Assembly (NCBI RefSeq): GCF_000237925.1
Contig: NC_031496.1
Location: 16,064,571 to 16,128,570, forward strand
Length of the DNA: 64,000 bases
Source: Schistosoma mansoni
Lineage: Eukaryota; Platyhelminthes; Trematoda; Strigeidida; Schistosomatidae
Reading direction: 5' to 3'
Shown: piece by piece, positions 38,201-46,493 of the stretch
Position numbering within the stretch: the first letter of the stretch is position 1
Layout of the letters: each line of letters begins with the position of its first letter
The notes under the pieces: model-generated
What the model saw: the letters and a program-made list of their open reading frames with translations, nothing else
Database searches by the model: none
Told to the model about the DNA's origin: nothing
Translations under genes and position numbers: made by a program

Positions 38201-41200
38201 TAACATTGGATAACATTCATTGTGATCCCCTCCTTTGTTTTGAATGATGCTTTGATGATTCTGGATCCGTGAAATTCCCATCCTATAAGTGCATTTCATG
38301 GTTCTTTGGACAGCATTTGAGAAACTCCCTGAGTATGTGGAGCATTTTCCTCTTCGTGACCAGAGTTCAGCAGCATCTCTTCCGTATCTAGCCCTTGCTG
38401 TCCAGCTTGGGTCCAATAGGTTTCGCTGATTCCGAGTACTGTCAAGTTGTATCTCCTCATTTCCGTTGCTATTTGATTGGTCTTCCCTGTCTCCCACATT
38501 GTCCGGAAATTCCATGTACCTATAAAAATTGTTGCTCTGGTTTCTAGAAGGAGAATCAGCCTCATGAGTTCCGAAGAACCTCGGCTTTCATCCTGAGGCG
38601 TCACAATTTTTTCTTAATTTAATCTGTTTAGTCTTGTTGGCGTTTCATTAGCAAGATTTTTTCTACGGGATGGGGTTGTCGACCTCATGTCCAACCCTCC
38701 TTCTTTACCCGGGCTTGGGACCGGCAGTCACTCTAGAAGAGCTACAGGCGGAGTTAGCAACAACACAGTGGACCACAAATTTTTATCTGTACAAGCACTG
38801 CTCAAAAGATTAAAGTCACACTGCAGCACAGCCCTCTTAAGGAGATATGAAAAAAAGTATTTCATGAATCTATTTCGAATAAATGGCTGCTCACAAAATT
38901 TTATCAAGAAATGTTTCTCAAACAGACGAATAAATACACAATCAACAACAAAGACCAGTAAATGGATAGTTTTAACCCATATGAAGAACATCTGTGGCAT
39001 AATGAACGAATTAAGATCACTAGAAACATGTATAGCCCATAAGCCAACAAAATCGCTGACAACAGTATTTTACCATACGAAAGACATAATAAACGGAGAC
39101 AAGCCAAACTTCATAAATTGCAACAACTGAGACGAACACTATATAAGACAAAGTAGCCTCCCTCTTCGTCCACTTCCACATGAATACCAGTTGACTGTTA
39201 AACGAAACAACATTGCTTCACTCATCAATGTGTATGGACAACTGTGGACATGAGTTTGACTAGGAGAAAACTGAAATATTCGATAAAGGGGACATAAACA
39301 AAACTAGAGGATTTGTAGAAACCTGGGACTCTGATCAACTATCAATCAATAGACACATCGAAATGGACAAAATTTAACACCCGACAAGGAAAAGGATTAA
39401 CAGCAGCACGGTCAGGAGTGAAAACGACCAAAATCAAACATAAGAGCAACGACTATATAATTATGAATAACAACCGACCGAATTCCAAGCCAAAAGAACA
39501 AGATGTTAGTTAACAGTGGTTAAATTCTAATAACTCACTTCTCTCAAAATACTTGTTGATGATGTTATTCAGGAGAAGAATGAAAGTTTTAAAACCAATC
39601 CATTCAGCTCAGAGAATGCAACAACTCCAGGAAACTCGGCCTGACCTACAAACATTCTGCGTAATCTCACAGCTATATCTCTATTTTTCATGGATTTTAC
39701 TCAAATATCTTACTGATATCTGAGTTCATGTAGTATCTTATTCCTCGTACATAAATCAAATTAACTATAATTTGAGAAACCATCATCTAGTATATTAGTT
39801 ATTAGCATTAATAAACTGGAGGTTCTTAGTAAATCTAAGGTCAAATTTCTTCAAAAAACATGTTATTCCACCAACTAACTGACATAAAATAATTATCATG
39901 AATTTAAATAGAAAATTATTGATCATAAAGCTGATATTATTGTTCTGTAATGATAGATATATATCATGATTATCGATTATTTCATGCAATAACGTAAGTT
40001 AAAAAAAATCAATTCAGTTCTAGAATTAGATACTTCAAAAACCAGTGTGATAATCGATTATTCTAGAAGGAATTAATGTTTTATGGTGTAAAAAAAATTT
40101 TAGGAACTAATATCCAGTTCCCAAGTTTATTGTTATGGTCAATTGATCAGTAGAAGAAATATCGGGGAAGTAAAAAGAATATCTGCTTTCTTAGGAGAGA
40201 TAGTCTACATATAAGCATTTTGATTGGTAATTCTAAGATAGTGAAAATCAGTTGTCCAGTACTCTTGAACATCCATGTACATTTTCAGCTAGTATGTAAT
40301 GGTGATAAAAACTAAGCTAAGACTTGTTGTACCTCATGCGTACGTGCAAAAATACTTAAGCAAAAGCTATAAATATCAAGAATAACAGTATTAGAAAATC
40401 TTTTACCATTATAAACAAGCAATTTTTCGGGAAGTAACTCCATAAAGCATATCAAAGTTATTCAGTGACAATTATTTAAAATGAAAGGTTAAATGAGTCA
40501 CAAACGGATTCTAACAAGTAGTCTAAACATGTTAGTAAGAAGTAGCTTATCATCCTCAACACCAGTCTTATCAACTTAACACTATATATATAAACCTATG
40601 ATCTAGCAATCAGTTGATATACATATAATTATTCTTTTCTATATTGAAATAATGTGATCTAAAGAGAGGAAGTGAAAAGTTTAATTGCATGTGTAGATAG
40701 ATATATTTGTATGACCATTTTGATCGGTAACTAAGAAAAACAAAAGAAAAGTAATGTGGAATATACACCGTTATTTTTTTTGTTACTTTGTCTTATAAAT
40801 TATATTCAGTAATGATTTAATACTGTAACTGAAACAACTAACAGATGATTTAGAGTAGTATTTACATTTAACTATCTTAGTTCAGAAGAGGTTTTGTGGA
40901 GATTTCAGTATTTTCATAGTTGAAATCATGAGTCAATTGAAGCTAGACCACCATCAAAAATCTGAAAGCACTGGACGACCGTTTCGTCCTATTATGGGAC
41001 TCCTCAGCAATGCGCATCCACGATCTCGCCTCACGAGATCTAGCTTCAATTGACACATAATTTCAACTATATTAGTTCATTTCAATTACCCAATATTTTT
41101 ATTCATACTTATTTATGAAGGTATTTTGACAACTAACAATCTTTAACTTTAGTTTACTCAAGAATAAGGCCATACAAAAATAACATTTACATATTTAAAA

Positions 41201-42126
41201 TGAAGTTTTATGAAAGAAAATAGATTGAAAATTCCCAATATTGTTTTCTATTAGATTGTTAAGTATTATTTTGTATAGGAAAGTAAAACTTGATAAAGGT
41301 CTTATTTAAAACAATATAGTTGTCTTATATGTATTGTTCTAAAATAAAATATTACAAATCAATAGAATAAACTTTTAAATGATTTCAACAAAAACAAAAA
41401 CACTGACGTGGCCATAAAAAATTATGCGTATAACAAATGCGCGCTTTGTATGGTCAATGTAACCTGCTCCACAAGAGAAAGTAAACTGGTAAACTTAGTA
41501 GATGAATATCCGACTACCGCACTAGATGGTTATCTAAAGGGATATACAAGTTAGTCAACAGATCAGTTCTCAAATACATGGTCAATTTAAGTCATACCCT
41601 ACCATGCAGATATGCTTTCAAAATCTTCCACAAAGCAAGAAAAACTGGCTCGAAAAAGGTTTGTATGATGAATTTATGAATAGCCGAGGCTATCGCAGTC
41701 CATTATTTTAAACTCGAACTCTGTGCACAGAAGAGTCACGTTCAATCCCTTATTCTCTCATGGTCTTAACATCTCTTTGAGTTTTACAAATTAAAATAGC
41801 TAATTATTACCTTTATTCTATAGATTATTATTTTTTATTACTTCCAAAACTATTAAATAACGTAAGTTCTTGGTGATTATTGATCGTTATCAGAAGGGGT
41901 TTTGTGGAGATTTTAGTAATTTTATAGTTGAATTGTTTTGTTAAATGATACAATCTTTTTTATCCGACACTTGAAAATTTTAATTGCATTGAAATGACAC
42001 CCTTCCATTTATAAATTAATGTTCATTATTCCGTAATTTCCCCAGGAAAAGAAAGGTGCTGAACAAGTTAAAGGACCAGAAGTTGAAATTAAAAAGTTGG
42101 AGAAAATCTTATCTTTGGCTGGCTGA
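13872..42126 (+). CDS. DNAI1: Axonemal dynein intermediate chain 1 (14-exon gene)
   Basis: Outer-arm dynein intermediate chain, a WD-repeat scaffold that holds heavy chains and docks the motor on ciliary, flagellar and sperm doublets. Coding exons: 13872-13895, 13936-14067, 14099-14179, 14216-14348, 14395-14411, 14451-14558, 14597-14788, 18411-18657, 19556-19893, 23441-23528, 27168-27396, 33153-33386, 34787-34838, 42046-42126. All junctions are GT..AG and the phases close to 1956 nt (651 codons plus stop; human DNAI1, as I recall it, is about 699 aa). The predicted protein follows human DNAI1 nearly end to end: an N-terminal helix ([23 protein letters not shown]), a middle part with TNQFNF and [11 protein letters not shown], then WD repeats from about residue 285 to 630. 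The start was chosen because the ATG at 13872 is followed after 8 codons by a consensus GTATGT donor that joins in frame; the downstream frame has no Met near its beginning. A non-coding 5' exon cannot be excluded. Confidence 0.95.
13936..14067 (+). CDS. DNAI1: DNAI1 exon 2
   Basis: 44 codons, phase 0 at both ends. Encodes [11 protein letters not shown] (basic) and then an acidic stretch ending EDQLQLSEQ, which aligns with the human PPDQLELTDA segment. The next intron is only 31 nt (14068-14098). Confidence 0.88.
14099..14179 (+). CDS. DNAI1: DNAI1 exon 3
   Basis: 27 codons. Encodes [10 protein letters not shown] and [13 protein letters not shown], very close to the human LKEEFTRIL and [13 protein letters not shown]. 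It lies in a different frame from exon 2 of the genomic strand, so splicing out the 31-nt intron is required. Confidence 0.93.
14216..14348 (+). CDS. DNAI1: DNAI1 exon 4
   Basis: 133 nt after a 36-nt intron; ends in phase 1. Encodes [20 protein letters not shown] followed by [10 protein letters not shown], matching the human VNQLAVHYTQ...DSDEGRRQ stretch. Confidence 0.93.
14395..14411 (+). CDS. DNAI1: DNAI1 micro-exon 5 (17 nt)
   Basis: A 17-nt exon between introns of 46 and 39 nt. With the last G of exon 4 it reads EEHNKE and restores the frame into exon 6. Reading through the preceding intron meets a stop. Using the AG four bases upstream also gives a stop, which is why 14395 was chosen. 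Confidence 0.75.
14451..14558 (+). CDS. DNAI1: DNAI1 exon 6
   Basis: 36 codons, phase 0 at both ends, with the conserved [19 protein letters not shown] motif (human KLTNQFNFSERASQTYNNP). The following intron is 38 nt with a GTATGC donor. Confidence 0.94.
14597..14788 (+). CDS. DNAI1: DNAI1 exon 7
   Basis: 64 codons. Encodes [20 protein letters not shown], then a charged lysine- and glutamate-rich linker. Donor CAG|GTAATT opens the first long intron (3.6 kb). Confidence 0.94.
14789..18410 (+). other. DNAI1 intron 7
   Basis: 3.6-kb intron. It holds a degenerate SM-alpha/hammerhead element around 16365-16515 and otherwise nothing recognised. Confidence 0.85.
16365..16515 (+). repeat. SM-alpha-like element with degenerate hammerhead
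   Basis: 16375-16436 parallels the SM-alpha hammerhead segment: GGTACATCTGGCTAATGAG, a stem-II-like TTCTTAATAGGA, then CGCGTGCC and TTGGAT. The core has changed (CTAATGA for CTGATGA, AAAA for GAAA, GCC for GTC), so it should not self-cleave. A body segment at about 16479-16512 (ATCGAGGCGATTCGCGCAGG) also occurs in the copy at 28440. Confidence 0.7.
18411..18657 (+). CDS. DNAI1: DNAI1 exon 8 (start of WD region)
   Basis: 247 nt after TTTATTTTAG. Encodes [20 protein letters not shown], the GTLLPLW motif and the first propeller strands ([17 protein letters not shown]). Ends in phase 1 at a GTAAGT donor; the split Tyr codon is completed by exon 9. Confidence 0.96.
18658..19555 (+). other. DNAI1 intron 8
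   Basis: 0.9 kb, AT-rich; no repeat or RNA gene recognised. Confidence 0.85.
19556..19893 (+). CDS. DNAI1: DNAI1 exon 9 (WD repeats)
   Basis: 338 nt. Encodes [46 protein letters not shown] and [17 protein letters not shown], all close to human DNAI1. Ends phase 0 at a GTTAGT donor, a slightly weak site. Confidence 0.95.
19556..19993 (+). other. Open frame of DNAI1 exon 9 and its read-through into intron 9
   Basis: The frame of exon 9 stays open past the GTTAGT donor at 19894. The extra residues after WTLIK have no counterpart in DNAI1, so they are taken as intron. Retention of this intron would give a truncated propeller. Confidence 0.5.
20466..22187 (+). mobile_element. RTE-clade LINE (SR2-like), 5'-truncated
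   Basis: Non-LTR retrotransposon, same orientation as the host gene. Starts inside the reverse transcriptase domain ([20 protein letters not shown] at 20470) and continues after an inserted LTR as a 353-codon frame (21117-22178) with [31 protein letters not shown] and the catalytic FADD box, then the RTE C-terminal region ending [11 protein letters not shown]. The 3' end is the tetranucleotide run TAAGTAAGTAAGTAA, typical of RTE insertions. The endonuclease half is absent, as expected of 5' truncation. Confidence 0.93.
20749..21073 (+). mobile_element. Solo LTR inserted in the RTE LINE
   Basis: 325 bp starting TGTTA and ending TAACA, flanked by a 5-bp duplication (20744-20748 and 21074-21078, one mismatch). 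Removing it rejoins the LINE reading exactly. It contains TATATAAA about 25 bp in. The length is near what I recall for Boudicca LTRs (~328 bp), so a Gypsy origin is likely. A fossil left by LTR-LTR recombination; orientation assumed. Confidence 0.75.
23441..23528 (+). CDS. DNAI1: DNAI1 exon 10
   Basis: 88 nt between CTACTTTTAG and a GTAAGT donor. Encodes [16 protein letters not shown], the equivalent of the human HIDVIKLK segment. Too short for an ordinary ORF scan; placed by phase and homology. Confidence 0.9.
23598..23652 (-). mobile_element. RTE LINE 3'-tail fragment
   Basis: About 55 bp reading on the reverse strand like the last segment of the RTE LINEs at 22130-22175 and 35665-35725 (CCCTTCACGAGGGGTAACAG then GCGTAAATAA). 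An extreme 5'-truncated insertion. Confidence 0.7.
24260..24282 (+). repeat. (AAT)n microsatellite
   Basis: About seven tandem AAT/TAA units in intron 10 of DNAI1. Confidence 0.8.
26205..26241 (+). repeat. (AT)n microsatellite
   Basis: An uninterrupted run of about 18 AT dinucleotides in intron 10. Confidence 0.9.
27168..27396 (+). CDS. DNAI1: DNAI1 exon 11 (WD repeats)
   Basis: 229 nt. Encodes [26 protein letters not shown] and [11 protein letters not shown], a textbook WD-repeat end. Ends phase 2 at a GTAACT donor. Confidence 0.96.
28380..28575 (-). repeat. SM-alpha-like element, reverse strand, degenerate hammerhead
   Basis: On the reverse strand, 28575-28515 reads GAGACGAGTTTCAAATTGG then ACGAAACACCCATCC, clearly related to the SM-alpha hammerhead but with an altered CTGANGA box. 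It continues into the same body segment as the 16.4-kb copy (CGAGGCAATTCGCACAGGAT near 28470-28440). Two diverged ~27-bp motifs (28388-28414 and 28459-28485 on +) give it a 70-bp internal repeat. Confidence 0.65.
28651..28707 (+). repeat. SM-alpha-like hammerhead remnant
   Basis: GGTATATCCAACTGACGAAT, then TCAACTAGGACGAAACG, then GCCATGAATTCCACTG. The CTGACGA and GAAAC boxes are intact, but stem II is weak and the cleavage triplet is GCC rather than GTC, so activity is unlikely. It points toward the reverse-strand copy at 28515-28575. Confidence 0.7.
28705..29040 (-). repeat. Dispersed repeat family A, copy 2
   Basis: Reverse-strand copy of the 1800-2143 repeat, with its A-rich tail (AAATAAATAAATAAAAC) at 28705-28725, directly abutting the hammerhead remnant. 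This suggests it inserted beside or into the SM-alpha element. Confidence 0.75.
33153..33386 (+). CDS. DNAI1: DNAI1 exon 12 (WD repeats)
   Basis: 234 nt. Encodes [38 protein letters not shown] and IIIVGDD. The acceptor is ACACGCAG and the donor GTAAGT. Confidence 0.96.
33387..34786 (+). other. DNAI1 intron 12
   Basis: 1.4 kb, AT-rich, with a short (AC)n run near its 3' end. No other feature recognised. Confidence 0.85.
34708..34728 (+). repeat. (AC)n microsatellite
   Basis: About ten AC units in intron 12, 60 bp before exon 13. Confidence 0.85.
34787..34838 (+). CDS. DNAI1: DNAI1 exon 13
   Basis: 52-nt exon encoding [18 protein letters not shown], matching the human [17 protein letters not shown]. 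It is followed by the largest intron (7.2 kb). Confidence 0.94.
35220..35350 (-). repeat. tRNA-like SINE with degenerate hammerhead, reverse strand
   Basis: Read from 35350 downward: a tRNA-like head with an A-box-like GCCTGCTCAGTGGTCTAGAG and AAGGTCCAGAGTTTAATTG where a B box belongs, then CTGAGGAGTCCTATACTAGG (35250-35230). The downstream GAAA box is lost, so self-cleavage is unlikely. The layout matches SM-alpha elements: a Pol III promoter followed by a hammerhead. Confidence 0.65.
35465..35660 (+). repeat. tRNA-like SINE with degenerate hammerhead, forward strand
   Basis: Contains a good Pol III B box (GTTCGAGTC, about 35507-35515) and at 35538-35580 a shortened hammerhead: GCATTGTTGAGTTCC, then ACTAGGACGGAACGG and CCGTCCAGTGC. 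The CTGANGA box is shortened and GAAA reads GGAA, so it is likely inactive. It ends in (ACA)n at 35645-35660, where the RTE LINE begins. Confidence 0.65.
35660..38752 (-). mobile_element. RTE-clade LINE (SR2-like), nearly full length, degenerate
   Basis: Reverse strand, 3.1 kb. The 5' end at 38752 begins CTCCGCCTGTAGCTCTTCTA. Apurinic-endonuclease domain: [15 protein letters not shown] (38540), [20 protein letters not shown] (38217), SDHHLV near 37810. Reverse transcriptase: [13 protein letters not shown] (37070), [10 protein letters not shown] (36510), FADD (36390). The C-terminal part (36156-35902) has [13 protein letters not shown] and [10 protein letters not shown] motifs, then the 3' tail of AAGTAAGTAA (35660-35670). 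The single ORF is now spread over several frames, and the C-terminal region is shortened compared with the 20.5-kb copy. Inactive. Confidence 0.93.
38754..39510 (+). mobile_element. Penelope-like element remnant
   Basis: Open stretch to 39120 with [14 protein letters not shown] and [15 protein letters not shown], then further segments such as CGHEFDW and [12 protein letters not shown]. This is the order of the late RT and linker-to-GIY-YIG region of Penelope-like retroelements. The 5' part is missing and the remnant is broken. It starts exactly where the RTE LINE ends, so the LINE may have inserted into it. Confidence 0.65.
40916..41070 (-). repeat. Hammerhead element enclosed by 32-bp inverted arms
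   Basis: Arms at 40916-40947 and 41039-41070 are inverted repeats matching at 30 of 32 positions. Between them lies a complete-looking hammerhead on the reverse strand plus a perfect 7-bp hairpin (41022-41040, GATCTCG/CGAGATC). In a reverse-strand transcript the arms would pair and enclose the ribozyme. A further outer sequence (40889-40920) recurs at 41889-41935. Confidence 0.8.
40968..41013 (-). ncRNA. Hammerhead ribozyme, core intact
   Basis: Reverse-strand order: stem I GCATTG; CTGAGGA; stem II GTCC-CATAATA-GGAC; GAAA; CGGTCGTC; stem I CAGTGC. Stem I pairs over 6 bp with one G-U, and stem II over 4 bp with a 7-nt loop. The invariant CUGANGA and GAA positions and the A15.1-U16.1 pair are present, with cleavage expected after GUC (40974 on the + strand). 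Stem III is only about 3 bp with a 2-nt loop, as in schistosome and retrozyme hammerheads that work best as dimers. No in vitro activity can be claimed from sequence alone. Confidence 0.82.
41889..41935 (+). repeat. Partial second copy of the hammerhead element's outer flank
   Basis: CAGAAGGGGTTTTGTGGAGA and following bases repeat 40890-40925 with few mismatches, but no hammerhead follows. Confidence 0.6.
42046..42126 (+). CDS. DNAI1: DNAI1 exon 14 (stop codon)
   Basis: 27 codons with the stop, after CCCCAG. Encodes [20 protein letters not shown] and ends LSLAG, equivalent to the human C-terminal [20 protein letters not shown]. Confidence 0.94.
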   Translation, partial: EKKGAEQVKGPEVEIKKLEKILSLAG

Positions 42127-43299
42127 AATAGTCCATAAAAGAAGAATAATAATAAGTGGATGAAAAAACCCAATATTTCTCATGTAACAAATTAAATTCA
42201 TAAAACTTAGTGGACAATAATAGTTTCAATTGTTTACTGATATATCATAAATTTGCATTGTACACAGAACTTCAGTTGATTTATTTCTGTTACACTTCAA
42301 TGGTGGACAAACATAGCGTGCGGAATATTGATTGATTTGCTAACCAATTACTTTGTAATAAGTCTATACACGAAGCATTGAATGACCTTGGTCCAAATCT
42401 ATAATAAATTGATTTTTATCAAGGAACCAAAACGAAATTCTTAGTCCACTGAGTTCTGCTGACTCCTAGTAAATATGTAATCTCAAGTGAAATGTAGCAT
42501 AGCGTCAAATCGTCAAATCGTATATGACACTCTGTTTCCTAACTAGTTAACTTCGACGACCACTTAAAGTTAGACCATCGAATGACCGATTTGTACTGGT
42601 TTCCCGTTAGTAAATCAAACTGACAAAGATGTAATCAAAGGGTAAGTATACATTGGTGGAAAACGATATCTACTACATCACACTTTAAAACAATTGATGG
42701 GGTTTAAATCCGCGACTATGAAACTCTCCAGTTGGTAATCTTTGAGAAAACACAGACCTGAGTTTAGATAATGTAGGATAATAATCCCTAGGGTCAAAAA
42801 TGGTAACGGAAATGCTCTTAGACCTCAAATGGAACATAGCTGTTGGTTAAACAAAACTCAGCAAACAAGACGGATGTCAAAATATTAATTAGTATTCTAA
42901 TATTCCTCGGGTTCCAAAAAGCATTTGTGGAGCTGAAATCAACATACTAGTCCATAATTATCTGATTTGAAACAGTGGACGAGAAAGTTCTGAAATTAAA
43001 CAAAAAGCCATAATCTTAATTCACCTGTCAGTATTTTAATCAGACAGTAAGGATCGAATATGGTTACTGATAACTTTGCAAACTGATAACCCCATACTTA
43101 TGTGTATAACTTAAGTAAATAGACTATCTGGAATTAAATGAAATGTTCTTTAAGAAGATAATAATCTGTACAGTTTTTAATTGATAAGTTTAAGCATACA
43201 ACTTATTGACTAGGCCACCTCTTACAAACTGGTATAATTGCCAGATCAGTTATTGCAGAGCTTCTATACCCTTGGTTGTATACAAGGATTCTGATGTAT
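42127..43299. other. DNAI1 3' UTR and intergenic
   Basis: Holds the presumed 3' UTR to about 42430, then AT-rich sequence with nothing recognised. Confidence 0.5.
42403..42408 (+). terminator. Candidate polyadenylation signal of DNAI1
   Basis: AATAAA 277 nt past the DNAI1 stop codon, the first canonical hexamer seen downstream on this strand. In AT-rich DNA such hexamers occur by chance. Confidence 0.4.
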
Positions 43300-44600
43300 T
43301 GGCACCTCACTCTACCAGAAAATCAACGAAGAGATTTGAATAAGGTGGATGGTTAGTAAATAATACGATAACATTAGCTAGGAGTTTGCAAGACTGTGTA
43401 TCCACAATCATATGCTTAATGACCTCTGAAGATCCATCGCACACTCTGCTAAGTGCCTTCAGCATTCTCCTCAACACAACAATATCTTTTCTCAAAAGCC
43501 TGGGAAATAATAGTAGGGAACATTAAAGAATAACAGGTAATATGCAATAATTCACAAATCGTAAGAGCGCATGTCGATTAATGCCAAAACTACGTAGCAC
43601 CTTTATATCCTAAGTCAAAAGGAAAATTTTCTTCGTACCGATAAAACATGGGAGAGCAGAGGAAGAACGTACACTAAGATATGCAACATTTGAAACTATG
43701 TTCCCATTAGAGAATCTCCAATACTACAGAATTTATGAGATTTCAACAGGGTATCTAGGTGCTCTTCGTGTTTCAGGGTAAAATTAACACTTTGAATTTT
43801 AGAAGGACCAAGTGTAAGACTATTAACAACAGACCACTGCTCAATGAGCGACAAGAATTTATTCATTTCAAGGGCACGAGAAGAGGCACAAATCGGTGTT
43901 CATACAGTGGGATCATCCTCATATCGAACGATAGTGTTCTCCGTAGATAACAGATCATGCAGAAAAATAAGAAAAGAAAAAGGAGAACAACTCCATGTGC
44001 CACACTTTCTTGACTTAGTAAAAACGTCGGAAACTTTCCTCCAACTTAAGTACATTTTTCCCTTTCAGAGAGGCAAGAACACAGTCAGTCGGCTATCCAG
44101 TTGTCGGTGTTGATGTTGGTAAACTTGCTAAGCAGTAACGGTCTTGAAAAAGAGTCAACGGCAGAATTTTAATACAGAAATATGCACCGAGCATAATTCC
44201 CACAACTTTCCAAATTGAACACCATGTTATGACGCAGAATAACATCATACATACTTCATTTGCATTTGTAAGCAAACCGGTGTACGTCAATATGTTCTTC
44301 TAATTCATGTTGAAGTGGGAGTGACAATAGTTTTCTCATTGCTTTAAGAAGAGGAAAAGTTATCGATCTAAGTTAGAATTCTTATAACCAGTGACTTCCT
44401 TTGGCATTGTGATTATCTTTACCTTTCTCCACATTTCCGGTATAAAATTAGTTGAGAAGGATTCGTTAAAGACGGTTGTGAATGGATGACAAAGAAAGTC
44501 AGTATATTTCTTAAAAAGGAGGTTTGGCATTTCGTTTGGTCCTAAACATTGGGATAAGTTGACTCCAGACATTTACAGATATCAGTTTAAGTAAAAATTA
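43300..44600 (-). mobile_element. Worn CR1-like LINE fragment
   Basis: Reverse strand. 44572-44360 reads GPNEMPNLLFKKYTDFLCHP followed by FTTVFNESFSTNFIPEMWRK, the opening of a CR1/Jockey reverse transcriptase. 43495-43307 (ALSRVCDGSSEVIKHMIVDT) fits the C-terminal region of the same class. Between them the sequence is scrambled, so the element is an old, inactive remnant. Confidence 0.7.
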
Positions 44601-46493
44601 GGACAAAAATATCCTTTAAACTAGTGGATGTCGGAAGCTTGATAGTAGATGATTGAAGTACAAAAGACCTATTTTTGTCACAAACAATCAGCTGGATATT
44701 GTCACTAATGTGTACTATATCCCTACATACAACCTTTTATATATTACCACCACTAAATTAACTACTTATATGAATCCGGTGTTCATCTTGTTGTACTAAC
44801 GAGGTATGGCAACTTCGACTGATGCATATATGTGCCTCATCCTAAGTTGTGGCTGACTGACTGACCCACATTTAATCTCTTTAAATGAATTCCACTTATT
44901 TGGAGAGATTTTACAAGATAAAAGTTCCTGAGTAAAAATCGAATTCAGACCCTTAATTCCTTGGTTTGCAGGACCACTTGGCTTCCGAAATTCAGTGGAG
45001 CTTTTCTCCTTGTATATTCTTTCTCTTTCCCTGCGTGATCGTTTTAATTATAAGGGTGTAAGTCGATAAAATCTTATTAAATAGTCTCAGTGTGATAACA
45101 TACATAAAGACAGAATTTAAGATAACAAGTAACAAAATCAACGGTGTTTTCCAATGGGTCACTTGCAAGTAAATTACAGATTGTCCTGCAGAACATATTA
45201 TTGAGATCCTGGATATTTCCTTCGGAGTAATTCCTGTATTTAACTTTCTTTGTCTGATGTAAGAGGGTAGTGTTTCCAAGCTTGCTACCCACATACATTA
45301 TGTGAAATACGAATAATACTATGATCACAGCTGTGAAATGGAACACTTTTGCAAGTCACATATATTCCCATTTCATTAGTGAAAACTAAGTCTAAATGCG
45401 CATAATTTATGGACGACCTTCGAACAACGTTAAAGTGACCTTGAGAATGTCCGCCTACTAACCAGGACTATGTGAGGGTTGTAAAACAGTGCGAGGAACC
45501 AGAATTATAGTTAAAGTCACTGGTTAGGATTAGGAATTATATTTAAGTTTTTCATTACGAACTAACATCAGCTGAAATGCCAAAACGTCATTTAGCCCAA
45601 TGGATGAATGAATTTCGCGCCAAAATCCAAGTCCTGTTATCTTATATTTGAATAATTTGTCCATAAATTATAGTCTCGCAGAAATTTCTTTATATTACAT
45701 TGGCTACAAATGAAAATAATGAGATCTTATGTAGTGTGAGTAATAGGTATTTATCTCATCCTTCGAAAGATGTTAATAACGCATTATTTCTCTGGTTATT
45801 CAAAATAATATCAACAAAATCAAGAAAAAAGATATATTTATATTGCTAAATCAACAAAACAGAATTAATAAAGGGCATGATGAATATATTCGAGTGTGAT
45901 TGTGTACAAGATTATGTCAATTAGTAGTTATATTAAACTTCATCAGAAAACAAAAAAATAGCGAAATCCAACACATAATGTATGAGAAATTCCTTTTTAA
46001 AAAATATGTCAATACATCTTTTAGAATAACAAACATAAGAATATCACTGATGCATGTCACTGATATATGCTGTAAATCGGTGAAACAAAAATATTTTAGA
46101 AAATAGCCACATGTTCTGTCTACAGAAGACGAAATAAATAATACACAAAAGCCAGAAGTTAATAATATTAAAAAATAAGTAAATGCAAAGAATGATAAAG
46201 ATAATCATCCAAACAAAGTATTTGTGATGAAAAGAAAAATGGATAAGATGCTTCTTGCCAGATTGATATTAAAAAACTTGAAGATAAACAGCGGGGATTA
46301 GACATGGAATTCATGAAAAGTTTCAAATTTATGATGAAACAATTATTTGTTGTGGTTTGTCAGACTTAGACCAAAGAAAATGATCCTTTTGAATGACAAA
46401 GTCTTTACAGGAAAAAGCTATATATGTAATAATATTATTACTTATCACGATACATTTTATGATAAAAACGAAAATAAAATTTACAGACCATCA
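44601..46493. other. Intergenic, mostly unrecognised
   Basis: Contains the family C repeat (44800-44875, reverse) and a 100-codon reverse-strand frame at 44992-45294 without a recognisable domain. No gene supported. Confidence 0.45.
44800..44875 (-). repeat. Dispersed repeat family C, copy 2
   Basis: Reverse complement begins GGGTCAGTCAGTCAGCCACA and resembles 3180-3245. Confidence 0.45.

Larger units (their letters stand above)
34839..42045 (+). other. DNAI1 intron 13
   Basis: 7.2 kb, the largest intron, filled by a pair of tRNA-like/hammerhead SINE relatives, an RTE LINE, a Penelope-like remnant and an intact-looking hammerhead element. 39511-40890 and 41080-41885 are AT-rich with nothing recognised. 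Confidence 0.85.

Noticed and set aside
42540-42615. Possible further hammerhead relative
   Set aside because: Shares only vague wording with the 40.9-kb element; no CTGANGA or GAAA box could be placed.
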